A stretch of 64,000 nucleotides of DNA from Vicinamibacterales bacterium (GCA_035699745.1 DASSPH010000040.1:1-64000); one strand, 5' to 3'; positions 25,275 through 33,849 are shown, counted from the stretch's first letter. Translations and numbers: made by a program. Notes: generated from the sequence alone by a model not told the origin.

Positions 25275-26681
25275 TTACCTGACGACAGGTTTGATCACCT
25301 TCCCCATGGCGTTTCGCGGGAGCGGACCGCAGCGCAGCGCGCGCGGCACCTTGTACGGCGCCAGCCGCGGCCTGAGCCATGACTGCAGCTCCTCGAGCTC
25401 GAGCGTTGCGCCGGCACTCAGCTCGACCAGCGCGATCACCCGCTCGCCCCACTCCTCGTCCGTTTCTCCAACCACCGCGCAATCGGCGACGGCGGGATGC
25501 TCGCGCAGCGTCTCCTCGATCTCCAGCGCCGAGACTTTGTAGCCGCCGGTCTTGATGATGTCCACGCTGCGCCGGCCGAGCAGCCGATAGGCGCCGGCGT
25601 CCAGCACCGCCACATCGCCAGTACGGAACCATCCGTCGTCGAACGCGCGGCGCGTCTCGTCCGGCCGCTGCCAGTACTCGAGGAAGACGGCCGGCCCGCG
25701 GACCTGGAGCTCTCCATCGATGGTGCGGACCTCCACGCCGGGCAGCGGGGCGCCGACGAAACCCGGGCGCCGCTCGCCGTGCAGCGGGTTCGACAGCGCC
25801 ATTCCCAGTTCGGTCATGCCGTAGCGCTCGAGCAGCGTGTGGCCGGTAATCTCCCGCCAGCGCTCGAGCGTGCGGCGCGGCAGAGCGGCCGATCCCGACA
25901 TCATCAGGCGCGCCCGCCGCGCGCCTTCGGATCGCGCGCGGCGGACCGGCGGCGGCGCCGCATCCCACGAAGCGATCAGCCGGTGGTAGATGGTCGGCAC
26001 CGCCGAGAACACGGTGATCTCGCCCGAGGCGAGCCGCTCCCACACCGGCTCGGTGTCGAACTGCGGCAGGATCTCGCAGCTGCCCTGTACCGCGAGCGCG
26101 CAGCCGAGCACGTTGATGAACCCGTGCACGTGGTGCAGCGGCAGCGCCAGGAGCGCGCGGTCGTCCGCGCTCCACTCCCACGCGTCGACGAGCATGGCGA
26201 TCTGCGCGGACACGTTGCCGTGCGTCGTGACCACACCTTTCGGCTTGCCCGTCGTTCCGCTCGTGTAAAGGATCAGCGCCCGGCGTCCGGGGTCGGACCA
26301 GACGCCGATGGCGCCCATGGGCAGGCGCACGACCGGATCATCGCCCGCGGCCAGCGCGTCGGCGAGCAGGTCGGGGGTGCGCAGGAAGCGGGCGCCGGCC
26401 GCGGCCGCGATCGCTTCCAGGTCATCGCTCCGGCGGCCGCTGGCGATGACGACGGACGCGCCCGAATCCCGCACCACGTGTTCGAGTTCGGCGGGCGGAT
26501 GTGACGTCGCCAGCGGTACGGCGACGCCGCCCGCGAGCCAGATCGCGCGCGAGACGACGACGTGGGCGAAGCTCGGTGGCACGAGGTACGCGACGCGCGC
26601 CTCCTGAAGGTCGCCGCCCGGGCCGGCGAGTCCGGCGGCCACGCGCGCCGCGGCCTGCGCCAGATCGAAATGCGAGAACAC
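25275..26681 (-). CDS. AMP-dependent acyl-CoA synthetase (malonyl-CoA synthetase-like)
   Basis: 468 aa from a GTG. ANL-superfamily motifs in order: LILYTSGTTGKPKGVVTTH (A3, ~residue 140), LPLHHVHGF, YGMTELGM (A5), WFRTGDVAVLDAG (A7), GRRSVDIIKTGGYKVSALEIE (A8; quoted in part) and the catalytic Lys in RNAMGKV. The pattern LPLHHVHG and overall length fit malonyl/methylmalonyl-CoA synthetase MatB or related short-chain enzymes; the exact acid is uncertain. Coding-like residues (DRLAIVAADG) continue upstream of the GTG to a stop, with no canonical start codon between. Diverges from the methyltransferase-like gene. Confidence 0.85.
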   Translation of the reverse strand: MFSHFDLAQAAARVAAGLAGPGGDLQEARVAYLVPPSFAHVVVSRAIWLAGGVAVPLATSHPPAELEHVVRDSGASVVIASGRRSDDLEAIAAAAGARFLRTPDLLADALAAGDDPVVRLPMGAIGVWSDPGRRALILYTSGTTGKPKGVVTTHGNVSAQIAMLVDAWEWSADDRALLALPLHHVHGFINVLGCALAVQGSCEILPQFDTEPVWERLASGEITVFSAVPTIYHRLIASWDAAPPPVRRARSEGARRARLMMSGSAALPRRTLERWREITGHTLLERYGMTELGMALSNPLHGERRPGFVGAPLPGVEVRTIDGELQVRGPAVFLEYWQRPDETRRAFDDGWFRTGDVAVLDAGAYRLLGRRSVDIIKTGGYKVSALEIEETLREHPAVADCAVVGETDEEWGERVIALVELSAGATLELEELQSWLRPRLAPYKVPRALRCGPLPRNAMGKVIKPVVR

Positions 26682-26802
26682 GCCGTCAGCGGCGACGATG
26701 GCGAGGCGATCGGTAGCGATGCGATCATTGTCGCACTCCGGCGGCGCGGCGGTTCATCAAGCCGCTCGTCACTCCGCCGCCGGCCGGGCGCGACCGCCGT
26801 GC

Positions 26803-26808
26803 TACGCT
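26803..26808 (+). promoter_or_regulatory. Candidate -10 box TACGCT, leaderless arrangement
   Basis: TACGCT ends 6 nt before ATG 26815; no Shine-Dalgarno sequence is visible. Confidence 0.45.
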
Positions 26809-26814
26809 CCCCTC

Positions 26815-27339
26815 ATGCAGAGGGTCGCGCTCCCGGCCGCATGGGTGTGCGTCGCGGCAGCCACGCTGGCCGCCCAGGACAACGCCGCGACGGCGGTCCA
26901 TCGCTACCGGGCGGCCATCGCCGCGCTGATGCAGCTCAAGCCGGGGATGTCGGTCGCCGAGGTCGGTTCGTCGCCGGCCGCCGTCATCGCGTCCGAGCTC
27001 GCGCCGCTCGTGGGGCCCAACGGCCGCGTGATGTTCGGCACGCTCGACCGCACGACCGGAGCCATCGGCATCCCGGACGGACGGGTGGACGCCATCGCCT
27101 TGATCGAGGTGTTCAGCGCAACCGATCTTCACAAGGGCGTCATCGACCGCGCCGCCGCGGCGCTCGGCACCGGCGGCATCCTGCTCGTCGTCGACGTCCC
27201 GCAGGAGAACGACGGCAGGAAGGTCACCGGCCTCGAGGCGGACGACGTGGTCAAGCTGGCGGCGGCGGCCGGCCTGAAGCGCGAGGCCGAGAGCGGCATC
27301 GTGCCCGGACACTATTCGATCCGATTCCGAAAGCCATGA
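26815..27339 (+). CDS. Secreted, degenerate class I methyltransferase-like protein
   Basis: 174 aa. Signal peptide MQRVALPAAWVCVAAATLA-AQ. The body aligns by eye with the SAM-binding half of Rossmann methyltransferases (LKPGMSVAEVGSSPAAVIASEL; quoted in part), but motif I reads EVGSSPA instead of the usual GxGxG, and the acidic end of strand 2 is GTLD. A DVP..ND segment stands where motif IV would be. Either it no longer binds SAM or it uses another ligand in the periplasm. Stop and next start overlap as ATGA, so it is co-translated with the PQQ-propeller gene. Confidence 0.65.
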   Translation: MQRVALPAAWVCVAAATLAAQDNAATAVHRYRAAIAALMQLKPGMSVAEVGSSPAAVIASELAPLVGPNGRVMFGTLDRTTGAIGIPDGRVDAIALIEVFSATDLHKGVIDRAAAALGTGGILLVVDVPQENDGRKVTGLEADDVVKLAAAAGLKREAESGIVPGHYSIRFRKP

Positions 27340-28745
27340 AACAGCTTCTGTTCGCCGCCGCGTTGATCGTCGCCTCGTCTGCGTACGCAGATCCGAAACC
27401 GGAAGATACCTGGCCGGGCTTCCGCGGCCACGGGATGAGCGGCGTCGCGCCCGCGGCCGCGCTGCCGGATCGCTGGTCGACGTCGCAGAACGTGAAGTGG
27501 GCGGTGCCGATCGCGGGGCACGGCTGGTCGTCGCCGATCGTGTGGGGCGACACCGTGTTCGTCACCTCGGCGATCGGCAGCCGGCCGTTCAAGAAGCCGA
27601 CGCCGGGGCTGTACGGCAACGAGTACATCGCCGAGATGCAGGCGCAGGGACTGTCCAACGAGGAGATCGGCAGGCGCTCGGCGGAGCGCGACGGCGAGAC
27701 GTCGGCCGAAGCCGATGAAGTGCGCTACATGGTGTTCGCGCTCGATGCCCGCACCGGCAAGGTGAAGTGGGAGCGCGAGGCGATTCGCACGACGCCGTTC
27801 CGCGGGCGGCACCGCAAGAACACCTACGCCTCGGAAACGCCGGTCACCGACGGCCAGCGCCTGTACGTCTCCTTCGGCCAGAACGTCGGCCTGTTCGTGT
27901 ACGCGCTCGACGGTACGCTGCTGTGGAAGAAGCAGTGGGCCCCCAGGCCGATCTATCTGGATTTCGGCACCGGCTCGTCGCCGACGCTGGCCGATGGCCG
28001 CATCTATCTGCTGCAGGACAACGAGACCGAGCCGTCGCTGGCGGCGCTGGATGCGAAGACCGGGGAGGAGCTGTGGCGCACGCCGCGCTCCGGGACCGGC
28101 TTTCCGGTGAAGTCCTCGTGGATGACGCCGTTCGTGTGGAAGAACGCGGTGCGCACCGAGATCATCACCACGGGCCAGGGCAACGTCGTTTCGTACGACC
28201 TGCACGGCAGGGAGCTCTGGCGCGTGACGCGGATGTCGATGCCGACCGCCTCGCCGTTCGCCGCCGGCGGCCTGCTCTACGTCGGGACCGGATCGCAGGG
28301 AGACGCCAACCGGCCTTTCTACGCGATCAAGCCGGGGGCGAGCGGCGACATCACGCTTCCGCCGGGCGAGACGAGCAGCGCGTTCATCGCCTGGTCGCAT
28401 CCGCGTGCCTCCGGCTACACGCCGTCGGCGCTCGTCCACCACGGCCGCGCGTACGTGATTCACGACACCGGCATCCTCACCGTGTTCGACGCCAGGACCG
28501 GCCGGCTCGCCTACAAGGTCCGCGTCGGCGGCGGCGGGCAGACGTTCTCGGCCTCGCCGATCGGCGCCGGCAACCGGGTGCTCCTGCTCACCGAGGAAGG
28601 CACCACGTTCGTGCTCGACGCCGGCGCGGCGTACACGGAAGTGGCGAAGAACGACCTGGGCGAGATGTCGCTGGCCTCGCCGGCGATCGCCGGCAACGCG
28701 CTGTACATCCGCACCGAGTCGAAGCTCTACAAGATCGCCAACTGA
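27336..28745 (+). CDS. Secreted PQQ-like beta-propeller protein
   Basis: 469 aa with signal peptide (MKQLLFAAALIVASSAYA-D). The opening WPGFRGHGMSGVAP is typical of the planctomycete/acidobacterial PQQ-binding-like propeller family. Repeated blade motifs: ALDARTGKVKWE, ALDGTLLWKKQW, ALDAKTGEELWRT, YDLHGRELWRV and VFDARTGRLAYK. No PQQ-dehydrogenase catalytic Asp/Glu/Cys-Cys set is visible, so it is probably non-enzymatic or of unknown activity. It is co-translated with the methyltransferase-like gene and ends 1 bp before a convergent gene. A related copy occurs at 50835. Confidence 0.88.
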   Translation: MKQLLFAAALIVASSAYADPKPEDTWPGFRGHGMSGVAPAAALPDRWSTSQNVKWAVPIAGHGWSSPIVWGDTVFVTSAIGSRPFKKPTPGLYGNEYIAEMQAQGLSNEEIGRRSAERDGETSAEADEVRYMVFALDARTGKVKWEREAIRTTPFRGRHRKNTYASETPVTDGQRLYVSFGQNVGLFVYALDGTLLWKKQWAPRPIYLDFGTGSSPTLADGRIYLLQDNETEPSLAALDAKTGEELWRTPRSGTGFPVKSSWMTPFVWKNAVRTEIITTGQGNVVSYDLHGRELWRVTRMSMPTASPFAAGGLLYVGTGSQGDANRPFYAIKPGASGDITLPPGETSSAFIAWSHPRASGYTPSALVHHGRAYVIHDTGILTVFDARTGRLAYKVRVGGGGQTFSASPIGAGNRVLLLTEEGTTFVLDAGAAYTEVAKNDLGEMSLASPAIAGNALYIRTESKLYKIAN

Positions 28746-28746
28746 T

Positions 28747-29133
28747 CTAGCCCCGCCAGCCCCAGGCGATCAGCGCCGAAATCACGAGGAACATCGCGCC
28801 GGCGTACTGGAACTCCCGCGCCCGCTCCATCGAGACGCGCATCAACCCCCGCATGCCGACGGCGGGGGCGACCAGCGAGACCAGGCCCTTCACGACCTGC
28901 GCCCAGCCAATCACCGTCAGGAGGATCGGCCACCCGCTCCACACGTTGTGGAACGCGACGATGATCGAACCGACCAGCAGGCTCAGCATGCCGTTGGCGA
29001 ACACGCCCGGATGCCCCTTCTCGCGCAGCAGGACGAAGAAGTGCACCCACACCCGCGGCCGGGCGACGTGCGACAGGCCGATGACGACGAAGTTGACGAC
29101 GGCAAAGATCTCGACGGCGCGTTCGGGCGTCAC
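28747..29133 (-). CDS. Small four-helix membrane protein
   Basis: 128 aa, GTG start with AGGAG 6 nt upstream. Four hydrophobic helices: VEIFAVVNFVVIGLSHVA, ANGMLSLLVGSIIVAFH, ILLTVIGWAQVVKGLVSLV and YAGAMFLVISALIAWGW. No catalytic motif is visible and I do not recognise the family. The stop codon is 1 bp from the convergent PQQ-propeller stop. Confidence 0.7.
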   Translation of the reverse strand: MTPERAVEIFAVVNFVVIGLSHVARPRVWVHFFVLLREKGHPGVFANGMLSLLVGSIIVAFHNVWSGWPILLTVIGWAQVVKGLVSLVAPAVGMRGLMRVSMERAREFQYAGAMFLVISALIAWGWRG

Positions 29134-29186
29134 GGTGCGCTCCTGACTTTCGCGGTTGCCGGGTTCCCGGTGCGTCCGGGATCGGA

Positions 29187-29206
29187 GATGTAGCCTATGC
29201 TACATC
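29187..29206. terminator. Hairpin containing the stop codon of the S33-like hydrolase
   Basis: GATGTAGC, loop CTAT, GCTACATC: a perfect 8-bp stem. On the minus strand it contains the last codon (ATG) and stop (TAG) of the hydrolase gene. No U-tract follows. Confidence 0.4.
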
Positions 29207-30036
29207 TTTGCGGCGGGCGCCGCAACAAAGCGATCGATTGCCGCCCAGTACGCCGCGGCGTCCGGCGGGGCGGCGTCGTTGTGATCGCCGCCCGGGATGG
29301 TGACGAAGGTCTTCGGCTCCGGCAGGGCGGCGAACAGCTCGCGCCCCAGCGCGTGGGGGATGACGCTGTCGCGATCGCCGTGCAGCATCAGCACCGGCGC
29401 GCCGGCGCGGGCGAGGAACTCGCCGGCGGGGAAGCGGTAGCTCGCGAACAGCGACAGCGCCGCGAGCACCGGCGATCCGCGCACGGCGGCGCGGGCGCTG
29501 GGGAAGCCCGCTTCCACGATCACGCCGTCCGGCTTCTTCAGCGTCGCGGCGTACGCCGCCATCGACCCGCCCAGCGATCGTCCCCAGTAGACGAGGGGGA
29601 CGCCGGGAGCCGGCTGCGGCCATGCGGCCGCGGTCGCCGCCTCGACGTCCTTGTACAGGCCGCGTTCGGTCGGCCGCCCCGTGCTCAGCCCGTAGCCGCG
29701 GTAGTCGATCGCGAACACGGCGTAGCCGCGGCGGACGATCCCGGCCAGGATCGGCGACCAGTTCGACAGATTGCCGCCGTTGCCGTGGAAGTACACGATC
29801 CGGGCGCGCGCCGCCTGCGGCGCCGCCGGGCTCATCCGCCACGCGCGCAGCCGCTCGCCGTCCGCGGTCTCGATCGTCACCGCCTCGAACGGAATGCCGA
29901 AATCGCGCGGCGTCTCGCTCTCCCCCTTGAACGGAAAGAACGCGAGCTGCGGCTCGACCCAGCGCACCAGCAGCGCGAGCGCGGCGATCACCAGTGCGAG
30001 GCCGACGAGGAGGGGGAGCACGCGGCGCCTCACCAC
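29200..30036 (-). CDS. Membrane-anchored alpha/beta hydrolase (BEM46/S33-like)
   Basis: 278 aa, GTG start. A single N-terminal helix (VLPLLVGLALVIAALALLV) anchors it to the membrane. The hydrolase domain has the oxyanion block IVYFHGNGGNLSNW, the DYRGYGLSTGRPTE segment, nucleophile elbow GRSLGG, Asp in LHGDRDSVIP and His in GGDHNDA, matching the BEM46/serine-aminopeptidase-like group. The substrate is unknown. GATAAT ends 5 nt before the GTG, in the gap shared with the divergent histidine kinase. Confidence 0.87.
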   Translation of the reverse strand: MVRRRVLPLLVGLALVIAALALLVRWVEPQLAFFPFKGESETPRDFGIPFEAVTIETADGERLRAWRMSPAAPQAARARIVYFHGNGGNLSNWSPILAGIVRRGYAVFAIDYRGYGLSTGRPTERGLYKDVEAATAAAWPQPAPGVPLVYWGRSLGGSMAAYAATLKKPDGVIVEAGFPSARAAVRGSPVLAALSLFASYRFPAGEFLARAGAPVLMLHGDRDSVIPHALGRELFAALPEPKTFVTIPGGDHNDAAPPDAAAYWAAIDRFVAAPAAKM

Positions 30037-30085
30037 GGCGCATTATCTACTACCGCGAATCGGAGATCGCCGCCGCGCGCCGGTA

Positions 30086-30091
30086 TACACT
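30086..30091 (+). promoter_or_regulatory. Candidate -10 box TACACT, leaderless arrangement
   Basis: TACACT (within TATACACT) ends 6 nt before GTG 30098, with no Shine-Dalgarno sequence. Confidence 0.5.
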
Positions 30092-30097
30092 CTGCGC

Positions 30098-32002
30098 GTG
30101 GCGAGCGATCCTCCAGACCGCTACCGCCGGCTGGTCGAGTTGTCCCCGGACGGTATCTTCATCAGCCGGCACGATCGCATTGTCTTCCTGAACCCTGCGG
30201 CGATGCGGCTGTTCGGCGCCGCCTCCCCCGGCCAGATCCTCGGGCGCTCCCCCTTCGAGCTGTTCCATCCCGGCAGCCACGCGCTCATCCGTGAGCGGGT
30301 GGCGCGGATGCTCGCCGGGCACGCCGTCCCGCCGGCCGAAGAAAAGATCGTCCGGCTCGACGGCGCGGTCACCGACGTCGAAGTGAATTCGATCCGCCTC
30401 GACGAACCCGACGGGCCCGCGATCCAGGTGATCGTCCGCGACATCTCGGCGCGCAAGCGCGCCGAGGCGCTGCTGCGCGAGAGCGAGGAGCGGCTCACGC
30501 TCGCCTTCGCCGGCGCGCGGGAAGGGGTGTGGGACTGGAATCTCGAGACCGGCGCCGTCGTCTATTCGCCGCGCTGGAAGGAGATGCTCGGCTACGCCGA
30601 GGACGAGATCGCGCCGCACGTCAGCGCGTGGGAGCGGCTGCTGCACCCCGACGACAAGCCGCGCGCCGAGGCGCTGCACGAGAGCCTGCTGCACGGCGCC
30701 GGCACCTACGAGGGAGAGTTCCGCCTGCGGCACAAGGAGGGGCACTACATCCACGTGCTGTCGCGCGGCCTGCCGGTCCGGACGCACCCCGGCGGTCCGG
30801 TCGTCCGCATCGTCGGCACGCATCTCGACATCACGGAGCGCAAGCGGACCGAGGAGGCGCTGCGCCAGAGCGAGGAGCGGCTGACGCTCGCCTTCGCCGG
30901 CGCGCAGGAAGGGGTCTGGGACTGGAATCTCGAGACCGACGCGGTGACGTACTCGCCGCGATGGACGCAGATGCTCGGCTACGCGCCGGAGGAGATCGAG
31001 CCGCACGTCAGCGCCTGGGAGCGGCTGGTCCACCCCGACGATCGCCCCCGCGCCGATCGCGCGCACGAGAGCGTCTCGCGCGGGCAGCCGACCTACGAAG
31101 CGGAATTCCGGCTTCGCCACAAGGACGGCCATTACATCCACGTCCTCTCCCGCGGCTTTCCGGTGCGGCGCGATCCCGGCGGCCCCGTCGTGCGCATCGT
31201 CGGGACCCATTTCGACCTGACCGAACGGAAGAGGGCGGAGGATCTGCTGCGGCGCTCGCACGAGGAACTGGAAGTCCGCGTGCGCGAACGGACCGTGGAG
31301 CTGGCGCGAGCCAACGAGGCGCTCCGCGCCGAGATGGCCGAGCGGGAGCGCGCCGAACGGGCGCGGACCGAGCTGCTCGGGCGGCTGGTGTTCGCACAGG
31401 AAGACGAGCGGCGGCGGATCGCGCGCGAGATGCACGACCAGTTCGGCGAGCAGCTGACGGCGCTCGGGCACCGCATTGCGTCGCTGAAGGACGCGCTCGC
31501 CGATCGCCCCGAGCTGCGCGATCGCATCGACGCGCTGCAGGCCGTCGCGCAGCAGCTCGATCGCGACGTCGACGATCTGGTGTGGGAGCTGCGGCCGACC
31601 GCGCTCGACGATCTCGGCCTGCAGGCGGCGCTCTCCAATTACATCCAGAACTGGTCGGCGCGCGCCGGCATCGGGGCGGAGCTGCACGTCTCCGGCCGCC
31701 TCGACGGCCGGCTCGCTCCGGAGACGGAGACCACGCTCTACCGCATCGCCCAGGAGGCGCTGACCAACGTCGCCAAGCATTCGCGGGCGACGCAGGTCGA
31801 ACTGATTCTGGAGCGCACCGCGGATCACGTGCTGCTGGTCGTCGAAGACGACGGCGCCGGCTTCGCGCCCGACGCGAAGACGGGGGGCTTCGGCCTGCTG
31901 GGCATGCAGGAGCGCGCCTCGCTGATCGGCGCGAGTCTCGAGATCGAATCCTCCATCGGCGGAGGGACGACCATCCTGGTCCGGGTGAACGATCATGGCT
32001 GA
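30098..32002 (+). CDS. PAS-domain sensor histidine kinase (NarL-partner type)
   Basis: 634 aa, GTG start; no membrane segment, so it senses a cytoplasmic signal. PAS1 is at ~8-125 (ELSPDGIFISRHDRIVFLN). PAS2 (~133-250) and PAS3 (~258-375) are close copies, each with the heme/FAD-type WDWNLET and HYIHVLSRG..PVR blocks of the PAS_3 subgroup. A coiled coil leads to a HisKA_3 domain with His446 in REMHDQFGE. The HATPase has EALTNVAKHS and DDGAGF..DAKTGGFGLLGM (quoted in part). HisKA_3 kinases phosphorylate LuxR-type regulators, and one is encoded immediately downstream with an 8-bp overlap. Homodimerisation is expected. Confidence 0.93.
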   Translation: MASDPPDRYRRLVELSPDGIFISRHDRIVFLNPAAMRLFGAASPGQILGRSPFELFHPGSHALIRERVARMLAGHAVPPAEEKIVRLDGAVTDVEVNSIRLDEPDGPAIQVIVRDISARKRAEALLRESEERLTLAFAGAREGVWDWNLETGAVVYSPRWKEMLGYAEDEIAPHVSAWERLLHPDDKPRAEALHESLLHGAGTYEGEFRLRHKEGHYIHVLSRGLPVRTHPGGPVVRIVGTHLDITERKRTEEALRQSEERLTLAFAGAQEGVWDWNLETDAVTYSPRWTQMLGYAPEEIEPHVSAWERLVHPDDRPRADRAHESVSRGQPTYEAEFRLRHKDGHYIHVLSRGFPVRRDPGGPVVRIVGTHFDLTERKRAEDLLRRSHEELEVRVRERTVELARANEALRAEMAERERAERARTELLGRLVFAQEDERRRIAREMHDQFGEQLTALGHRIASLKDALADRPELRDRIDALQAVAQQLDRDVDDLVWELRPTALDDLGLQAALSNYIQNWSARAGIGAELHVSGRLDGRLAPETETTLYRIAQEALTNVAKHSRATQVELILERTADHVLLVVEDDGAGFAPDAKTGGFGLLGMQERASLIGASLEIESSIGGGTTILVRVNDHG

Positions 32003-32660
32003 CGCCAAGCCCCGTCTGCGCGTGCTGCTGGCCGACGATCACGCCGTCGTGCGGCACGGGTTGAAGCTGCTGATCGACGGGCAGCCGGATCTGACGGTGA
32101 TCGCCGAGGCGGGCGACGGGGCGGCGGCGATCCGCCGCGCGGTCGAACTCCGGCCCGACGTGGTCGTGATGGACGTGTCGATGCCGGGCATGACCGGACT
32201 GGTGGCGACGCGGAAGCTCCGGCAGCTCCAGCCGAACGCGGCGATCGTCACGCTGACGCGTCACACCGACGAGGCCTACCTGCAGGAGCTGCTGAAAGCC
32301 GGCGTCCGCGGGTACGTGCTCAAGCAGAGCGAGCCGGCGGAACTGCTGCAGGCGATCCGCGCCGCCGCCGCCGGCGGCACCTACATCGATTCGGCGCTGA
32401 CGGCGCGCGTCACGGCGGCGTTCGTCGGCCGGCCGTCCACTCACCAGCGCCAGCCGAGCGGCGGGGTGAGCGAGCGCGAGCTGGAAGTGCTGCGGCTGAT
32501 CGCCTGCGGCTACAGCAACAAGGAGATTGCCGCGCGGCTGTCGCTGAGCGTCAAGACGGTCGAAGCGCACAAGGCCAACGCCATGCGGAAGCTCGATCTG
32601 TCCGGGCGGATCGACATCGTGAAGTACGCGGTGCTCCAGGGCTGGCTGCACCAGTCGTAA
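31995..32660 (+). CDS. NarL/FixJ-family response regulator
   Basis: 221 aa. The receiver domain has the acidic pair in LLADDHAVV, phospho-acceptor Asp60 in VVVMDVSMPG, the switch Thr in VTLTRHTD and Lys in GYVLKQSE. The linker is followed by a LuxR-type helix-turn-helix (SERELEVLRLIACGYSNKEI and LSVKTVEAHKANAMRKL). It starts inside the last codons of the kinase gene, so the two are translationally coupled and form a two-component pair. The likely target is the next gene or a distant regulon. Confidence 0.95.
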   Translation: MADAKPRLRVLLADDHAVVRHGLKLLIDGQPDLTVIAEAGDGAAAIRRAVELRPDVVVMDVSMPGMTGLVATRKLRQLQPNAAIVTLTRHTDEAYLQELLKAGVRGYVLKQSEPAELLQAIRAAAAGGTYIDSALTARVTAAFVGRPSTHQRQPSGGVSERELEVLRLIACGYSNKEIAARLSLSVKTVEAHKANAMRKLDLSGRIDIVKYAVLQGWLHQS

Positions 32661-32709
32661 CCGCCGGATCTCCCGTCTAAATCCCGTTCCTGCAACAGAT
32701 GACCGCCTA

Positions 32710-32722
32710 AGGGATCTTCCCT
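32710..32722. promoter_or_regulatory. Candidate regulator site AGGGA-N3-TCCCT
   Basis: An inverted repeat of 5-bp arms with a 3-bp spacer lies in the 152-bp gap between the response regulator and the mini-AAA gene. Assignment to the adjacent LuxR-type regulator is inference. Confidence 0.3.
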
Positions 32723-32812
32723 AGAGGATTCCGCCGTGTTCCCGATGGTGCTCGGCGTATCGCGCCGTTACAGTCGCGGCACGTCGGCCATTCTGAACCA
32801 GGGAAGGGCATC

Positions 32813-33247
32813 ATGGAGAACTCCTCGACGGTCTTCGCGGAAGCCGAACACCGCACCTACTGGCCCATGGCGCGTGCCGCCAACGCCGACCTGCTCGTGG
32901 AGAGCACGCCGCGCGTCAATCTGCTGCTGACCGGCACCGACGATCTCATCCAGCTCGCGCTGCTGCACTTCATCCCGACGCTGTGCGGCGCGGTGGAGAT
33001 CTGGACGCCGAACAGCGCGCTTCAACTGCCCCCGCCGACGCAAGCCGGCACCCTGATCCTGCGCGGCGTCGAGGCGCTCCCGGCCTTCGATCAGTTCCGC
33101 CTGTTGAAGTGGCTGGAGGAGCCGAACCTGCGCACCCGCGTGATCAGCACGACGAGCGCCCAGCTGCGCGCGTGCGTCGAGGAGGGGAGCTTCGATCGCG
33201 CTCTTTACTTCCGGCTGAATGTCGCCTGCATGGATTTGATGGCGTAG
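32813..33247 (+). CDS. Degenerate sigma-54-activator-like mini-protein
   Basis: 144 aa. Residues ~75-140 (GTLILRGVEALPAFDQFRLL, TRVISTTSAQLRA, EEGSFDRALYFRLNV) match the Walker B to sensor I part of NtrC-type AAA+ domains. The segment where Walker A and the GAFTGA loop should be has no such motif (VNLLLTGTDDLIQLALLHF). It therefore cannot hydrolyse ATP or contact sigma-54 in the usual way. It lies 152 bp after the two-component pair. It could be an adaptor or a decoy for AAA+ oligomers. A terminator-like repeat follows at 33320. Confidence 0.65.
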   Translation: MENSSTVFAEAEHRTYWPMARAANADLLVESTPRVNLLLTGTDDLIQLALLHFIPTLCGAVEIWTPNSALQLPPPTQAGTLILRGVEALPAFDQFRLLKWLEEPNLRTRVISTTSAQLRACVEEGSFDRALYFRLNVACMDLMA

Positions 33248-33319
33248 GGGCGAGGTCCGAGGGTCGAGGGGCGCGCAGATGCGCGACGGGAATTGCCCTG
33301 TCAGTAGTCTGAACGCGAG

Positions 33320-33359
33320 AAAGGCCCACCGAATACTGGGCCTTTATTGTGTTGGTGCG
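33320..33359. repeat. 40-bp direct repeat, left copy (candidate att site with terminator hairpin)
   Basis: It contains the hairpin AGGCCCA / TGGGCCT and then TTGGTGCG, the reverse complement of a tRNA 3' end (CGCACCAA). The same order and spacing occur at 38140-38179, where it is the real 3' end of tRNA-Leu plus its terminator. About 34 of 40 positions match. Confidence 0.75.
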
Positions 33360-33451
33360 CCCGCGCATCCACGTCGGTCCGGCGTTGACACAAAATTCGT
33401 TAGTCGCGCGGTCGCTGTCCGTTCACTTGGGCGGTACACTCGTGCCCTCCG

Positions 33452-33637
33452 ATGGCTCGATTCGCCTTGATCGTTGTAGCCGGTCTGGCGGTTGCCTACG
33501 CTATCTCCCTGCTGCCACTGGATCAGATCGATGCCGTAGGTTCAGCGTGGGCCGTAACCAGCAAGGTATTCGCCTACGGCGTCTTGGGTGCGGCGGTGGT
33601 GCGCGCCCTCACCGGACGGGACGCGGACGACAACTGA
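33452..33637 (+). CDS. Small membrane protein
   Basis: 61 aa, MARFALIVVAGLAVAYAISL at the N-terminus, with a second weaker hydrophobic stretch (VFAYGVLGAAVVRAL). TACACT 11 nt upstream could be a -10. No family recognised. It is inside the candidate island. Confidence 0.45.
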   Translation: MARFALIVVAGLAVAYAISLLPLDQIDAVGSAWAVTSKVFAYGVLGAAVVRALTGRDADDN

Positions 33638-33849
33638 TCGACGACTGCGCTACCCTGCAGGACGGCACCCCTCGTCGCGGCCACCTGCTGTGCGGGCTCC
33701 GCGAGCATAGTCGGAGCGCAGTTCGGGCCGATAGGCATGAGCGTGGCGTTCAGTGACAGAGGGGTTCCGGCGGCGTTATAACGTTTGGGATTGGTAAAGG
33801 AATCTCTGCCTCAGTGGGCGGGACTGGCGTCGCTGTTGTGGGTAAGGGC

